Source: Cedecea davisae DSM 4568 (GTDB taxonomy: Bacteria; Pseudomonadota; Gammaproteobacteria; Enterobacterales; Enterobacteriaceae). From it: a DNA stretch of 64,000 nucleotides. The notes beneath the pieces were generated by a model. It had not been told where the DNA came from. It saw nothing but the letters and a program-made list of their open reading frames with translations, and ran no database searches. Numbering within the stretch: position 1 is the stretch's first letter; each line of letters opens with the position of its first letter. Shown here one piece after another: positions 55,507 through 64,000 of this stretch. A program made the translations under genes and the position numbers. Where the stretch lies: NCBI RefSeq assembly GCF_000412335.2, contig NZ_KE161030.1, positions 1,020,515-1,084,514 of the forward strand, in the 5' to 3' direction.

Positions 55507-55830
55507 TACGATGCTCCTGTTCTGGTCGTTATTGCTGGATAACTTCTTCCAACAGTGCAATGGCAAATGCTGAAAGATCTCGCTTCAGCAGTGGATTGTC
55601 CAGCCGCCAATCTTCACGTTAGTGTTCAATATTGAAAATTTAACATTTTTCAGCGTTAACAGTTGGAAAGTGTAGTGCTTCAGCGGGTTTTCACCATGTT
55701 TAAGCTGTTTTTTACCCGTTTTCAGGATTAATCTGTGAGAAGTGTAAAAGCCCGTTTACACTTGTGGTTATGCGAGTTAGATTGAAAGGATTGCAACGAA
55801 GAAAAATATCAGGATGACCCCGGAACTATC
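55507..55830. promoter_or_regulatory. ybgS-aroG divergent regulatory region
   Basis: This 324-bp gap holds the promoters of both genes. Apart from the TyrR box it is AT-rich, and no gene is seen. Confidence 0.5.
55743..55760. promoter_or_regulatory. strong TyrR box upstream of aroG
   Basis: TGTAAA-agcccg-TTTACA is a perfect match to the strong TyrR box TGTAAA-N6-TTTACA, 70 bp before the aroG start. It implies repression with phenylalanine, as in E. coli. Confidence 0.88.
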
Positions 55831-56883
55831 ATGAATTATCAGAACGATGACTTAAGAATCAAAGAGATAAACGAGCTTCTTCCCCCTGTAGCGCTGCTGG
55901 AAAAATTCCCCGCCACCGAAAAAGCCGCCCATACTGTCTCTCAGGCACGTAAGGCAATCCATAAAATCCTCAAAGGCAGCGACGATCGCCTGCTGGTGGT
56001 GATTGGGCCTTGTTCAATTCACGATGTTAAAGCGGCGAAAGAGTATGGCACGCGCCTGCTTGCGCTGCGTGAAGAACTCCAGGGTGAACTGGAAGTGGTG
56101 ATGCGGGTTTATTTTGAAAAACCGCGCACCACCGTAGGCTGGAAGGGGCTGATTAACGATCCCCACATGGATAGCAGCTACCAGATTAACGATGGCCTGC
56201 GTATTGCGCGCAAGCTGCTGCTCGATATCAACGACTCCGGCCTGCCTGCGGCGGGTGAGTTTCTTGATATGATAACCCCGCAGTATCTGGCCGACCTGAT
56301 GAGCTGGGGCGCAATCGGCGCTCGTACCACTGAGTCTCAGGTACACCGCGAGCTGGCCTCCGGTCTTTCCTGCCCGGTTGGCTTCAAAAACGGCACCGAC
56401 GGCACGATTAAAGTCGCTATTGACGCCATCAATGCTGCGGGTGCGCCGCACTGCTTCCTCTCCGTGACCAAATGGGGTCACTCTGCGATTGTGAACACCA
56501 GCGGTAACGGCGACTGCCACATTATTCTGCGCGGCGGCAAAGAGCCTAACTACAGCGCAAAACACGTGGAAGAAGTGAAAGCCGGTCTGGCTAAAGCTGG
56601 CCTTGAAGCGCAGGTAATGATCGATTTCAGCCACGCCAATAGCAGCAAGCAGTTCAAGAAGCAGATGGAAGTTTCTGAAGATGTCTGCGCTCAGGTTGCG
56701 GGCGGCGAGAAGGCGATTATCGGCGTAATGATTGAAAGCCATCTGGTGGAAGGTAACCAGAATCTTGAGAGCGGTGAGCCGCTGGTCTACGGCAAGAGCG
56801 TGACCGACGCCTGCATCGGCTGGGAAGATACCGAAGTTGCTCTGCGTCAGCTGGCTGCGGCGGTGAAAGCACGTCGCGGTTGA
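55831..56883 (+). CDS. aroG: DAHP synthase, phenylalanine-sensitive
   Basis: AroG condenses phosphoenolpyruvate and erythrose-4-phosphate to DAHP, the first step of aromatic amino acid synthesis, and is feedback-inhibited by Phe. It has 350 residues, the E. coli AroG length. Motifs include MNYQNDDLRIKEINEL at the N-terminus (inhibitor-site region), LLVVIGPCSIHD with the metal-site Cys, YFEKPRTTVGWKG, and VMIDFSHANSSKQ. Of the three isozymes, the N-terminal sequence identifies AroG. Confidence 0.97.
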   Translation: MNYQNDDLRIKEINELLPPVALLEKFPATEKAAHTVSQARKAIHKILKGSDDRLLVVIGPCSIHDVKAAKEYGTRLLALREELQGELEVVMRVYFEKPRTTVGWKGLINDPHMDSSYQINDGLRIARKLLLDINDSGLPAAGEFLDMITPQYLADLMSWGAIGARTTESQVHRELASGLSCPVGFKNGTDGTIKVAIDAINAAGAPHCFLSVTKWGHSAIVNTSGNGDCHIILRGGKEPNYSAKHVEEVKAGLAKAGLEAQVMIDFSHANSSKQFKKQMEVSEDVCAQVAGGEKAIIGVMIESHLVEGNQNLESGEPLVYGKSVTDACIGWEDTEVALRQLAAAVKARRG

Positions 56884-56902
56884 ACCCTGACTTATAGCCA
56901 AT

Positions 56903-56934
56903 AAAAAAGGCGTGGTTTCTACCACGCCTTTTTT
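56903..56934. terminator. bidirectional terminator between aroG and gpmA
   Basis: The stem ggcgtggt/accacgcc with loop TTCT is flanked by six A and six T residues, so it serves both convergent genes. Confidence 0.93.
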
Positions 56935-56947
56935 GATCGGTTGCGAA

Positions 56948-57700
56948 TTACTTCGCTTTACCCTGGTTTGCTACCGCGGCGGCTTTGGCTGCGATTTCGT
57001 CAGCGTTGCCCAGGTAGTAACGTTTCAGCGGCTTGAAGTTTTCGTCGAACTCGTACACCAGCGGCACGCCGGTTGGGATGTTCAGCTCGAGGATCTCGTC
57101 TTCGCTCAGGTTATCCAGATATTTCACCAGCGCACGCAGGGAGTTACCGTGAGCAGCAACGATTACGCGCTCGCCGGATATCATGCGTGGCAGAATAGAT
57201 TCGTTCCAGAACGGGGTTACGCGATCGATGGTCAGCGCCAGGCTTTCGGTAGTTGGCAGCTCTTTGTCGCTCAGGCTTGCGTAACGTGGATCGTGGCCCG
57301 GGAAACGCTCGTCGTCTTTAGACAGTTCTGGCGGAGTAATCGCGAAGCCGCGACGCCACTGTTTAACCTGCTCGTCACCGTATTTTTCAGCGGTTTCAGC
57401 TTTGTTCAGACCCTGCAGGGCACCGTAGTGACGCTCGTTCAGTTTCCAGGATTTCTCAACCGGGAGCCAGGCCTGGTCCAGTTCATCGAGGATGTTCCAG
57501 AGAGTGTGGATGGCACGTTTCAGCACTGAAGTGTAAGCGAAGTCAAAAGCGAAGCCTTCTTCCTTCAGCAGCTGACCCGCAGCCTTGGCTTCAGTACGAC
57601 CTTTATCAGACAAGTCAACATCATACCAACCGGTGAAGCGGTTTTCGTTGTTCCACTGACTTTCGCCGTGGCGCACCAGAACCAGCTTAGTAACTGCCAT
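56948..57700 (-). CDS. gpmA: 2,3-bisphosphoglycerate-dependent phosphoglycerate mutase
   Basis: GpmA interconverts 3- and 2-phosphoglycerate in glycolysis. It has 250 residues. The phosphohistidine lies in [20 protein letters not shown] (His11), and the second active-site histidine is in [15 protein letters not shown]. The 2,3-BPG-dependent family is clear from the opening [13 protein letters not shown] Fur box lies just upstream, as in E. coli, where gpmA is Fur-repressed. Confidence 0.98.
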   Translation of the reverse strand: MAVTKLVLVRHGESQWNNENRFTGWYDVDLSDKGRTEAKAAGQLLKEEGFAFDFAYTSVLKRAIHTLWNILDELDQAWLPVEKSWKLNERHYGALQGLNKAETAEKYGDEQVKQWRRGFAITPPELSKDDERFPGHDPRYASLSDKELPTTESLALTIDRVTPFWNESILPRMISGERVIVAAHGNSLRALVKYLDNLSEDEILELNIPTGVPLVYEFDENFKPLKRYYLGNADEIAAKAAAVANQGKAK

Positions 57701-57727
57701 AATTTACTCCTTAATGAGCCTGGGATT

Positions 57728-57746
57728 AATGATAACAATTATCATT
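57728..57746. promoter_or_regulatory. Fur box upstream of gpmA
   Basis: The perfect palindrome aatgataa-caa-ttatcatt lies 28 bp before the gpmA start and matches the core of the Fur consensus. Confidence 0.82.
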
Positions 57747-57880
57747 ATATTGCCGTGTCATCAGGCACGGCAATGATAAACGTTTAACATAGCGAAAAAG
57801 CGCGTGGAGTGTAAGGTGGTTGTAAAAGGTTGTTATATTTTTGGCGCGATTTGGCGCTAAAGCCAGCGATTTGGTGAGAA

Positions 57881-57904
57881 ATTGCCCTTTATGAAAAGGG
57901 CAAT
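57881..57904 (-). terminator. possible gal operon terminator
   Basis: The inverted repeat attgcccttt/aaagggcaat with a 4-nt loop lies just past galM on the minus strand. The U run is short (ttctc), so it is called with caution. Confidence 0.5.
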
Positions 57905-57909
57905 AGAGA

Positions 57910-58950
57910 TTACCGGGCGAGGAACAGGTACTCCGTGACGCTGAGATAAGCCTCACCCGGCCGGAGCCAGCAGTCAGGCTGCGGCCATTCCGGGTGGTTT
58001 GGGCTATCGGCAAGGAACCCGCTTTCCAGCGCCAGGCCGTTCCAGTCGCTATAGCTCCCTTGCTCGCGTGCGGGCGTGCCTGCGAGATAGTTACCGCTGT
58101 AGAATTGCAGAGCAGGCGCGGTGGTATAAACCTTCATTTCCAGCTTATTGTCCCTTGACCAGACCCTGGCTACCGGCTGGTTGATGTCGCCTTTTGCCTG
58201 CAATAAGAATGCATGATCGTAGCCTTTAACCGCCTGCTGATCGGCATCGCTCAGGAAATCCTGCCCGATAAGCTTTGGCTCGCGGAAGTCGAAGCTGGTG
58301 CCGGCAACGTCTTTCAGGCCAACCTGAGGAAGACCGTTAGCGTCAACCGGCAGGTAGCTGTCCGCCAGCAGCTGTAGCCGATGCTGACGGATATCACCCT
58401 GGCTGCCGTCGAGGTTGAAATAGGCATGGTTAGTCAGGTTCACCGGGCAGGGTTTATCGACGCTTGCCCGCAGCTCAATGCTGATGCGGTTATCTTCCGT
58501 CAGCGCATAACGTGCCGTCGTTTTAAGCTCGCCCGGGAAGCCTTGATCCCCGTCGTTTGAGTCGAGCGCATAGATAACTTCGTGTTCATTTTGAGCCACG
58601 ATGCGCCAGCGTCTTTTATCGAACCCCTCGGGGCCGCCGTGCAGCTGATTATCGCCCTGGTTGGTTTGCAACTGGAGAGTCGTCTCTTTAAATTTTAACT
58701 TGCCTCCGGCGATGCGGTTCGCGTAACGGCCTATGGTCGCTCCCAGATAGGCATTTTGCTGCAAATATTGCTCGGGTGAAGCGCAGCCAAGCAGCGTTTC
58801 ACGCACGCTGCCATCTTTCATCGGCACGCGGCAGGAGAGCAGCGTTGCGCCCCAGTCCATCAGCGTGACCACCATCCCCGCGCCGTTGCGCAGGGTGGTG
58901 AGGCGAAAAGGTTGGCCGTCCGGGGCAGGAGTCGGCGTCTGTTTTAGCAT
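57910..58950 (-). CDS. galM: galactose mutarotase (aldose 1-epimerase)
   Basis: GalM converts beta-D-galactose to the alpha anomer for galactokinase. With start [15 protein letters not shown] it has 346 residues, the E. coli length. Active-site residues are in [15 protein letters not shown] and [12 protein letters not shown] (His), with the catalytic Glu near the C-terminal LALESGF. It overlaps galK by seven bases. Confidence 0.97.
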   Translation of the reverse strand: MLKQTPTPAPDGQPFRLTTLRNGAGMVVTLMDWGATLLSCRVPMKDGSVRETLLGCASPEQYLQQNAYLGATIGRYANRIAGGKLKFKETTLQLQTNQGDNQLHGGPEGFDKRRWRIVAQNEHEVIYALDSNDGDQGFPGELKTTARYALTEDNRISIELRASVDKPCPVNLTNHAYFNLDGSQGDIRQHRLQLLADSYLPVDANGLPQVGLKDVAGTSFDFREPKLIGQDFLSDADQQAVKGYDHAFLLQAKGDINQPVARVWSRDNKLEMKVYTTAPALQFYSGNYLAGTPAREQGSYSDWNGLALESGFLADSPNHPEWPQPDCWLRPGEAYLSVTEYLFLAR

Positions 58951-60092
58951 TGGCCTGCTCCTTCGGAGGCTTTGCAAACGTAAAACGTCTCTTTAATGCC
59001 GGTCTTGCTCTCATATTGCTCCGCCACGGCCTGTTTTACCGCCGGGACGAGATCTTCAGGCACCAGCGCCACGATGCAGCCGCCGAAGCCGCCGCCGGTC
59101 ATGCGTACGCCGCCTTTGTCACCGATGGTCGCTTTCACGATATCTACCAGAGTATCAATCTGCGGAACGGTGATTTCGAAGTCATCGCGCATTGAAGCGT
59201 GTGACTCTTCCATCAGCTGTCCCATACGGAGTAAATCGCCTTTTGCCAGCGCATCTGCCGCTTCAACGGTACGAATGTTTTCGGTCAGAACGTGACGTAC
59301 ACGCCGGGCAACTACCGGGTCAAGCTGGTGGGCAACTTCGTTGAATTTTGCTAACTCAACGTCACGCAGCGCCTTCTGGCTAAAGAAACGAGCGCCTGTC
59401 TCACACTGCTCGCGGCGGGTGTTGTACTCGCTGCCGACCAGGGTGCGTTTAAAGTTACTGTTGATGATAACGACCGCCACGCCCTTCGGCATGGAAACGG
59501 CTTTCGTACCCAACGTGCGGCAGTCGATAAGCAGGGCGTGGTCTTTTTTGCCGAGCGCGGAAATCAATTGATCCATGATGCCGCAGTTGCAGCCAACGAA
59601 CTGGTTTTCCGCTTCCTGGCCGTTGAGCGCCAGCTGAGCGCCGTCGAGCGGCAGGTGATAAAGCTGTTGCAAGACCTTGCCAACCGCAACTTCAAGCGAG
59701 GCGGAAGAGCTGAGGCCAGCACCCTGTGGCACGTCGCCGCTGATGACCATATCGACGCCGGAAAAATTCTTGTCGCGTTTTTGCAGGTGCTTGACCACGC
59801 CGCGCACGTAATTTGCCCATTGCTGAGACTCATGCGCGAGGATAGGGGCATCAAGCGAGAAGCTATCCTGCTGGTTGTCGTAGTCGGCGGCAATCACGCG
59901 CACGGTGCGGTCGTCGCGTTTAGCGCAGCTAATTACCGTCTGGTAATCAATGGCGCACGGCAGAACAAAGCCGTCGTTGTAGTCGGTGTGTTCGCCAATC
60001 AGATTTACGCGGCCCGGAGCCTGAATGGTGTGGGTAGCCGGATAGCCAAATTGTTCAGCAAACAGATGTTGGGTTTTTTCTTTCAGACTCAT
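58944..60092 (-). CDS. galK: galactokinase
   Basis: GalK phosphorylates alpha-D-galactose to galactose-1-phosphate (GHMP kinase family). It has 382 residues. The galactokinase signature [15 protein letters not shown] is near residue 28. The ATP-binding GHMP motif is [15 protein letters not shown]. The third motif is [17 protein letters not shown]. It starts two bases after the galT stop. Confidence 0.98.
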   Translation of the reverse strand: MSLKEKTQHLFAEQFGYPATHTIQAPGRVNLIGEHTDYNDGFVLPCAIDYQTVISCAKRDDRTVRVIAADYDNQQDSFSLDAPILAHESQQWANYVRGVVKHLQKRDKNFSGVDMVISGDVPQGAGLSSSASLEVAVGKVLQQLYHLPLDGAQLALNGQEAENQFVGCNCGIMDQLISALGKKDHALLIDCRTLGTKAVSMPKGVAVVIINSNFKRTLVGSEYNTRREQCETGARFFSQKALRDVELAKFNEVAHQLDPVVARRVRHVLTENIRTVEAADALAKGDLLRMGQLMEESHASMRDDFEITVPQIDTLVDIVKATIGDKGGVRMTGGGFGGCIVALVPEDLVPAVKQAVAEQYESKTGIKETFYVCKASEGAGQC

Positions 60093-60094
60093 AA

Positions 60095-61141
60095 TTAAAC
60101 TCCCGATTGGCGGAAATGTACGTCACTGACTGCGCGCAAGCGTTCTGCGGCTTGCTCTGCGGTTAAATCTCTTTGTGTTTCTGCCAGCATTTCATAGCCG
60201 ACCATAAATTTGCGTACCGTGGCGCTACGCAGCAGCGGCGGATAGAAATGGGCATGCAGCTGCCAGTGTTGATTATCAGCTCCGTTAAACGGCGCGCCGT
60301 GCCAGCCCATGGAGTAGGGGAATGAGCACTGGAACAGATTGTCGTAGCGGCTGGTGAGCTTTTTCAGCGCCAGCGCCAGGTCGGCGCTTTGCTCCGGGCT
60401 TAAATCCGTGATGCGTATTACATGGGCTTTTGGCAGCAGCAGCGTTTCGAACGGCCACGCTGCCCAGTAAGGAACCACGGCTAACCAGTGTTCTGTTTCT
60501 ACAACGGTGCGGCTTCCGTCAGCCAGCTCGCGCTGGACGTAATCCAGCAGCATGGGCTTGCCCTGGTGGGCAAAATATTCACGCTGTAAATTGTCTTCAC
60601 GGGCCACTTCGTTAGGTAAAAAGCTGTTTGCCCAAACCTGGCCGTGAGGGTGAGGGTTAGAGCAGCCCATAGCCGCGCCTTTATTTTCAAATACCTGCAC
60701 CCACGGGTAGCTTTTGCCCAGTTCGGCTGTTTGCTGTTGCCAGGTTTTTACTACCTCTGCAAGCGCGGTAAGCGTTAGCTCCGGCAGCGTTTTACTGTGA
60801 TCGGGGGAGAAGCAGATAACCCGGCTGGTTCCGCGCGCGCTTTCGCAACGCATCAGAGGATCCTGGCTTGCGGGGGCGTCTGGCGTGTCCGTCATTAACG
60901 CGGCAAAATCGTTAGTGAAAACGAAAGTACCGGTGTAATTCGGGTTCTTATCTCCGGTGACGCGGGTATTGCCCGGGCAGAGAAAGCAGTCCGGATCGTG
61001 AACCGGCAGCTTATCCTGCGAGGGCGTTTCCTGTGCACCCTGCCAGGGTCGCTTCGCGCGATGCGGAGAAACCAGAATCCATTGACCCGTTAGCGGGTTA
61101 TAGCGGCGATGCGGATGATCGACCGGATTAAACTGCTCCAT
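60095..61141 (-). CDS. galT: galactose-1-phosphate uridylyltransferase
   Basis: GalT exchanges UMP between UDP-glucose and galactose-1-phosphate (Leloir pathway). The ATG start [16 protein letters not shown] gives 348 residues, the E. coli length; a GTG one codon earlier is also in frame. The nucleophilic histidine is in [10 protein letters not shown] (His166). Zinc-site cysteines are in DPDCFLCPG. It lies nine bases after galE. Confidence 0.98.
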   Translation of the reverse strand: MEQFNPVDHPHRRYNPLTGQWILVSPHRAKRPWQGAQETPSQDKLPVHDPDCFLCPGNTRVTGDKNPNYTGTFVFTNDFAALMTDTPDAPASQDPLMRCESARGTSRVICFSPDHSKTLPELTLTALAEVVKTWQQQTAELGKSYPWVQVFENKGAAMGCSNPHPHGQVWANSFLPNEVAREDNLQREYFAHQGKPMLLDYVQRELADGSRTVVETEHWLAVVPYWAAWPFETLLLPKAHVIRITDLSPEQSADLALALKKLTSRYDNLFQCSFPYSMGWHGAPFNGADNQHWQLHAHFYPPLLRSATVRKFMVGYEMLAETQRDLTAEQAAERLRAVSDVHFRQSGV

Positions 61142-61150
61142 CACATGTCC

Positions 61151-62167
61151 TTAGTCTTCATAACCTTGGGGGTGGCGTGACTGCCAGCGCCAGGTATCGT
61201 CTGCCATTTCCTGCAGCGAACGGCTGACACGCCAGTTGAGTTCTTTATCGGCTTTGGTGGCATCGGCCCAGTAGGCGGGCAGGTCGCCGTCGCGGCGTGG
61301 GGCGAAGTGGTAGTTCACCGGCTTACCGCAGGCCTTGCTGAAAGCGTTAACCACGTCGAGCACGCTGCTGCCAACGCCCGCGCCGAGATTGTAAATATGC
61401 ACCCCGGGCTTGCCTTCCAGCGCCTGCATAGCGGCAACGTGGCCGTCGGCAAGATCCATAACGTGGATGTAGTCGCGCACGCCGGTGCCGTCTTCGGTTG
61501 GGTAATCGTTACCAAAGATAGCCAGAGAATCGCGGCGGCCAACGGCAACCTGGGCAATGTAAGGCATCAGGTTGTTTGGAATGCCCTGCGGATCTTCACC
61601 CATATCGCCCGATGGATGAGCGCCTACCGGGTTAAAGTAGCGCAGCAGAGCAACGCTCCAGTCCGGCTGAGCCTTTTGCAGGTCGGTCAGGATCTGTTCG
61701 ACCATCAGTTTGCTTTGGCCGTAAGGGCTGGCAGGTTTGCCGGTAGGGAAGCTTTCTACATATGGGATTTTGGGCTGGTCGCCGTAAACGGTGGCGGAGG
61801 AGCTAAAGATGAAGTTAGTAACGTTGGCGGCGCGCATCGCGGAGATGAGCTTCAATGTGCCGGTCACGTTGTTGTCGTAGTACTCCAGCGGCTTGTTGAC
61901 GGACTCGCCTACGGCTTTTAGCCCGGCAAAGTGGATGACCGCATCGATTTTATGATCGTGGAAGATTTCGGCCAGCAGCGCTTCGTCGCGGATGTCACCG
62001 TCGATAAACAGCGGGTGTTTACCGCCCAGACGTTCGATCTCCGGCAGCACGCTGCGCTTGCTGTTACACAAGTTGTCGAGGATCACCACATCGTGCCCGT
62101 TTTGCAGCAGCTGCACGCAGGTATGACTTCCAATGTAACCGCTACCACCTGTAACCAGAACTCTCAT
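61151..62167 (-). CDS. galE: UDP-glucose 4-epimerase
   Basis: GalE interconverts UDP-galactose and UDP-glucose with bound NAD+. The start MRVLVTGGSGYIGSH gives 338 residues, as in E. coli; 14 upstream in-frame codons fall in the promoter region. The NAD-binding GGSGYIG is at 7-13, the catalytic Ser124 is in FSSSATVYGD, and the YxxxK pair is in SPYGQSKLM (Tyr149, Lys153). The internal gal operator lies within its first 12 codons. Confidence 0.98.
   Translation of the reverse strand: MRVLVTGGSGYIGSHTCVQLLQNGHDVVILDNLCNSKRSVLPEIERLGGKHPLFIDGDIRDEALLAEIFHDHKIDAVIHFAGLKAVGESVNKPLEYYDNNVTGTLKLISAMRAANVTNFIFSSSATVYGDQPKIPYVESFPTGKPASPYGQSKLMVEQILTDLQKAQPDWSVALLRYFNPVGAHPSGDMGEDPQGIPNNLMPYIAQVAVGRRDSLAIFGNDYPTEDGTGVRDYIHVMDLADGHVAAMQALEGKPGVHIYNLGAGVGSSVLDVVNAFSKACGKPVNYHFAPRRDGDLPAYWADATKADKELNWRVSRSLQEMADDTWRWQSRHPQGYED
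62133..62148. promoter_or_regulatory. gal internal operator OI, inside galE
   Basis: On the minus strand GTGGTAGCGGTTACAT matches the E. coli GalR/GalS internal operator. It overlaps the codons for GGSGYIG, and its centre is 113 bp from that of the external operator. Confidence 0.82.
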
Positions 62168-62199
62168 TTTTCGCTCCATATAGCCTATGGGTTGGGATA

Positions 62200-62210
62200 A
62201 CCATAGCATA
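62200..62210 (-). promoter_or_regulatory. gal operon overlapping promoters P1/P2, -10 region
   Basis: The minus-strand sequence TATGCTATGGT contains the overlapping -10 hexamers TATGCT (P2) and TATGGT (P1), as in E. coli. The upstream ATATCACA stretch (about 62228-62235) is where the CRP site lies in E. coli. Confidence 0.75.
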
Positions 62211-62245
62211 ACAGAGCGGCCAAAAATGTGATATGCGCTAAATTA

Positions 62246-62261
62246 GTGGTATCGTTTACAC
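62246..62261. promoter_or_regulatory. gal external operator OE
   Basis: On the minus strand GTGTAAACGATACCAC differs from the E. coli external operator at one position. Together with OI it supports GalR looping repression. Confidence 0.85.
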
Positions 62262-62361
62262 AATGGGTTTCGATTCAATTAGCATTGCCATAACGCATTG
62301 TAAAACAAATGCCATTAAAGGAAAGGATGCGGCAATTCCGAAAGTCTGCGCGCCGCAGTTA

Positions 62362-62387
62362 AAGAATAAAAGGCGCCGTAGCGCCTT
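62362..62387 (-). terminator. modF terminator
   Basis: The stem aaggcgc/gcgcctt with a 4-nt loop is followed on the minus strand by a T-rich run, directly after the modF stop. Confidence 0.8.
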
Positions 62388-62393
62388 CAGGGA

Positions 62394-63872
62394 TTATGCA
62401 GGATTCACGTCTTCGATTTGATAACCGTATCCGTCACCGTCGGGGACAAAAGTTAAGCGCCGGGTAATACACTCTGGGGCATCTTCGGCGTGGTGGGAGA
62501 CAAACAGCAGCTGCGTCTCGCCCTCGCCAATCAAAATATCGACAAAACGGCGTACCAGCTGGCGGTTAAGCGGGTCCAGCCCCTGAAGCGGTTCATCCAG
62601 AATCAACAGAGTCGGGTGTTTTACCAGCGCTCTGGCAATCAGCGCCAGGCGCTGCTGTCCCCACGATAGGCTGTGGAAAGGGGCATCGGCGGTGGCGTTG
62701 TCCATACCCAGCATGTTCAGCCATTCGCGAGTGAGCTTCTGCTGTCTGTCCGACACCGCCTGATAGATACCGATTGAGTCAAAGTAGCCGGAAAGGATAA
62801 CGTTACGCACCGTGGTGCTGACGCGATAATCCAGATGCAGGCTGCTGCTGACGTAACCAATATGTTTTTTGATATCCCAGATGGTTTCTCCGCTGCCGCG
62901 ACGACGGCCAAACAGCGTCAGGTTATTGCTGTAACCCTGCGGATGATCGCCGGTTACCAGGCTCAGCAATGTTGATTTCCCTGCGCCGTTAGGCCCGACG
63001 ATCTGCCAGTGTTCCCCGGGGTTAACTGTCCAACTGAGATGATGCAGGATAGGGCGGTCGTTATACTCAACCACGCCGTCTTTCAGTACGATGCGCGGTT
63101 CGTTTTCAGGTAAAGCGTAGCGGGCGCTCGGGTCGTCCGCTTCGGGTAGCGCAACGCCCGCCAGCTTCTCGCTGTGGGCCAGTTGAGCAATAAGCGCCTG
63201 CTCCAGCAGAGCCTGTTTTTCCCCGCTTTCCGTCAAGGTGCAGTCGGCCAGTACGCCAGCATACTGCACAAATTCCGGGATCTCATCAAAGCGGTTGAGC
63301 ACCAGCACCAGGGTATAACCCTGCACACTTAGTTCGGCTAATAACTCAGCCAACTGCTGGCGAGACTTTACGTCCAGACCATCGAATGGCTCATCGAGGA
63401 TCAGCAGGTCAGGCTGCGCCATCAGCGCCTGGCAGAGCAATGTCTTGCGCGTTTCACCGGTGGATAAATATTTGAAGCGGCGGGAGAGTAAATGCTCAAT
63501 GCCAAATAAGGCTGCAAGCTCCCGGCAGCGGCTTTCATCCGCAACTTCGTCCTGGATGATTTCCGCCGTGGTGCGGCCGGTATCGTCCTCATCGGCGCTG
63601 ATTAAATCGGTATTGTTGCGCTGCCATTCGTCGCTGACCAGCTTTTGCAATTGCTCAAAAGAGAGGTGGGCGATGCGTGTAAAATCGCAATGTCGCTCGC
63701 CTTTTTGTAGCGTAAGCGAACCGGCCAACGCGCGGGCCAGAGCGGACTTGCCGCTGCCGTTGGCGCCCACAAACGCCCAGCTTTCTCCGGCGCGCAGGGT
63801 AAGATCGTTGAGGGTGAGAGTTTTTATGTCGCTAAGGTGAAACGTACCTTGCGAAATATGCAACGAAGACAT
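62394..63872 (-). CDS. modF: molybdate-related ABC ATPase ModF
   Basis: This cytoplasmic protein has two fused ABC ATPase domains and 492 residues (490 in E. coli). Domain 1 has Walker A GANGSGKSAL (about 36) and the signature region LSTGETRKTLLC with Walker B LLILDEP. Domain 2 has Walker A GPNGAGKSTLL and LSWGQQRLALIARAL with LLILDEP. No membrane segments are present. The link to molybdenum comes from its operon with modE; the biochemical role is unproven. Confidence 0.96.
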   Translation of the reverse strand: MSSLHISQGTFHLSDIKTLTLNDLTLRAGESWAFVGANGSGKSALARALAGSLTLQKGERHCDFTRIAHLSFEQLQKLVSDEWQRNNTDLISADEDDTGRTTAEIIQDEVADESRCRELAALFGIEHLLSRRFKYLSTGETRKTLLCQALMAQPDLLILDEPFDGLDVKSRQQLAELLAELSVQGYTLVLVLNRFDEIPEFVQYAGVLADCTLTESGEKQALLEQALIAQLAHSEKLAGVALPEADDPSARYALPENEPRIVLKDGVVEYNDRPILHHLSWTVNPGEHWQIVGPNGAGKSTLLSLVTGDHPQGYSNNLTLFGRRRGSGETIWDIKKHIGYVSSSLHLDYRVSTTVRNVILSGYFDSIGIYQAVSDRQQKLTREWLNMLGMDNATADAPFHSLSWGQQRLALIARALVKHPTLLILDEPLQGLDPLNRQLVRRFVDILIGEGETQLLFVSHHAEDAPECITRRLTFVPDGDGYGYQIEDVNPA

Positions 63873-63949
63873 GTTTTATCCCATATTTTGCAGCGATGAA
63901 GCTACAGAAATACGGTTTGTCGGCTTCGATGTCAATCGACCGGTCGCTT

Positions 63950-64000
63950 TTAGCAGAGTGTGGCGACGATAACCCTATCCGCATTGAAAAATGCTGTTAC
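63950..64000 (-). CDS. modE: molybdate-dependent regulator ModE, C-terminal end only
   Basis: The last 16 codons plus stop read VTAFFNADRVIVATLC, which matches the C-terminus of E. coli ModE, the molybdate-responsive repressor of modABC. The remainder lies beyond the right edge. It is followed after 77 bp by modF in the same direction, the known modE-modF order. Confidence 0.8.
   Translation of the reverse strand, partial: VTAFFNADRVIVATLC

Overview
This window is a stretch of core chromosome from a member of the Enterobacteriaceae. Nearly every protein reads as a close relative of its Escherichia coli counterpart, and the gene order matches the E. coli nagE-to-modE segment. It is not E. coli itself. 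Several blocks found there in K-12 are missing, and some genes differ in architecture. The genus cannot be fixed from sequence reading alone. No prophage, insertion sequence, CRISPR array or plasmid-like segment was seen.

Layout from left to right: the 3' part of nagE (N-acetylglucosamine PTS); glnS; chiP-chiQ (chitooligosaccharide porin and lipoprotein) with two NagC-like palindromes; the leftward block ybfF-ybfE-fldA-fur, with a uof-like leader ORF before fur; seqA-pgm; leftward speFL-speF-potE (ornithine decarboxylase, putrescine/ornithine antiporter and the ornithine-sensing leader peptide); a half-size EamA transporter directly behind leftward kdpFABCDE (high-affinity K+ uptake and its two-component system); ybfA; ybgA-phr-ybgI-pxpB-pxpC-nei; leftward gltA; then the rightward TCA-cycle operon sdhCDAB-sucABCD ending in an SdhX-like 3' UTR; cydABX-ybgE-ybgC-tolQRAB-pal-cpoB; three identical tRNA-Lys genes with unusual tRNA-derived repeats; nadA-pnuC; leftward zitB and ybgS; aroG; leftward gpmA; leftward galETKM; leftward modF and the last 16 codons of modE.

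Functionally, central carbon and energy metabolism dominates. GltA, SdhCDAB and SucABCD cover much of the TCA cycle, CydABX is the high-affinity terminal oxidase, and Pgm, GpmA and GalETKM handle sugar phosphates. Regulation is visible as recognisable sites: Fur (fur, gpmA), KdpE (kdp), NadR (nadA), TyrR (aroG), external and internal gal operators 113 bp apart, a CRP-like site and a sigma-70 promoter for sdhC, and ArcA-like motifs before cydA. The Tol-Pal genes form a contiguous envelope-integrity cluster.

The least explained part is the tRNA-Lys locus (about 51.1-52.2 kb). Between the tRNAs and after the last one lie repeat units that carry pieces of the tRNA-Lys 3' end, plus near-identical tandem ~170-bp units each bringing its own terminator. 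This resembles in design the rtT repeats of the E. coli tyrT operon. Other points worth a look are the absence of pxpA beside pxpBC, the DUF523-DUF1722 form of YbgA, the non-K-12 EIIC of NagE, the EamA gene behind kdpE, the SpeFL C-terminus, and a two-part hairpin element between sdhB and sucA.
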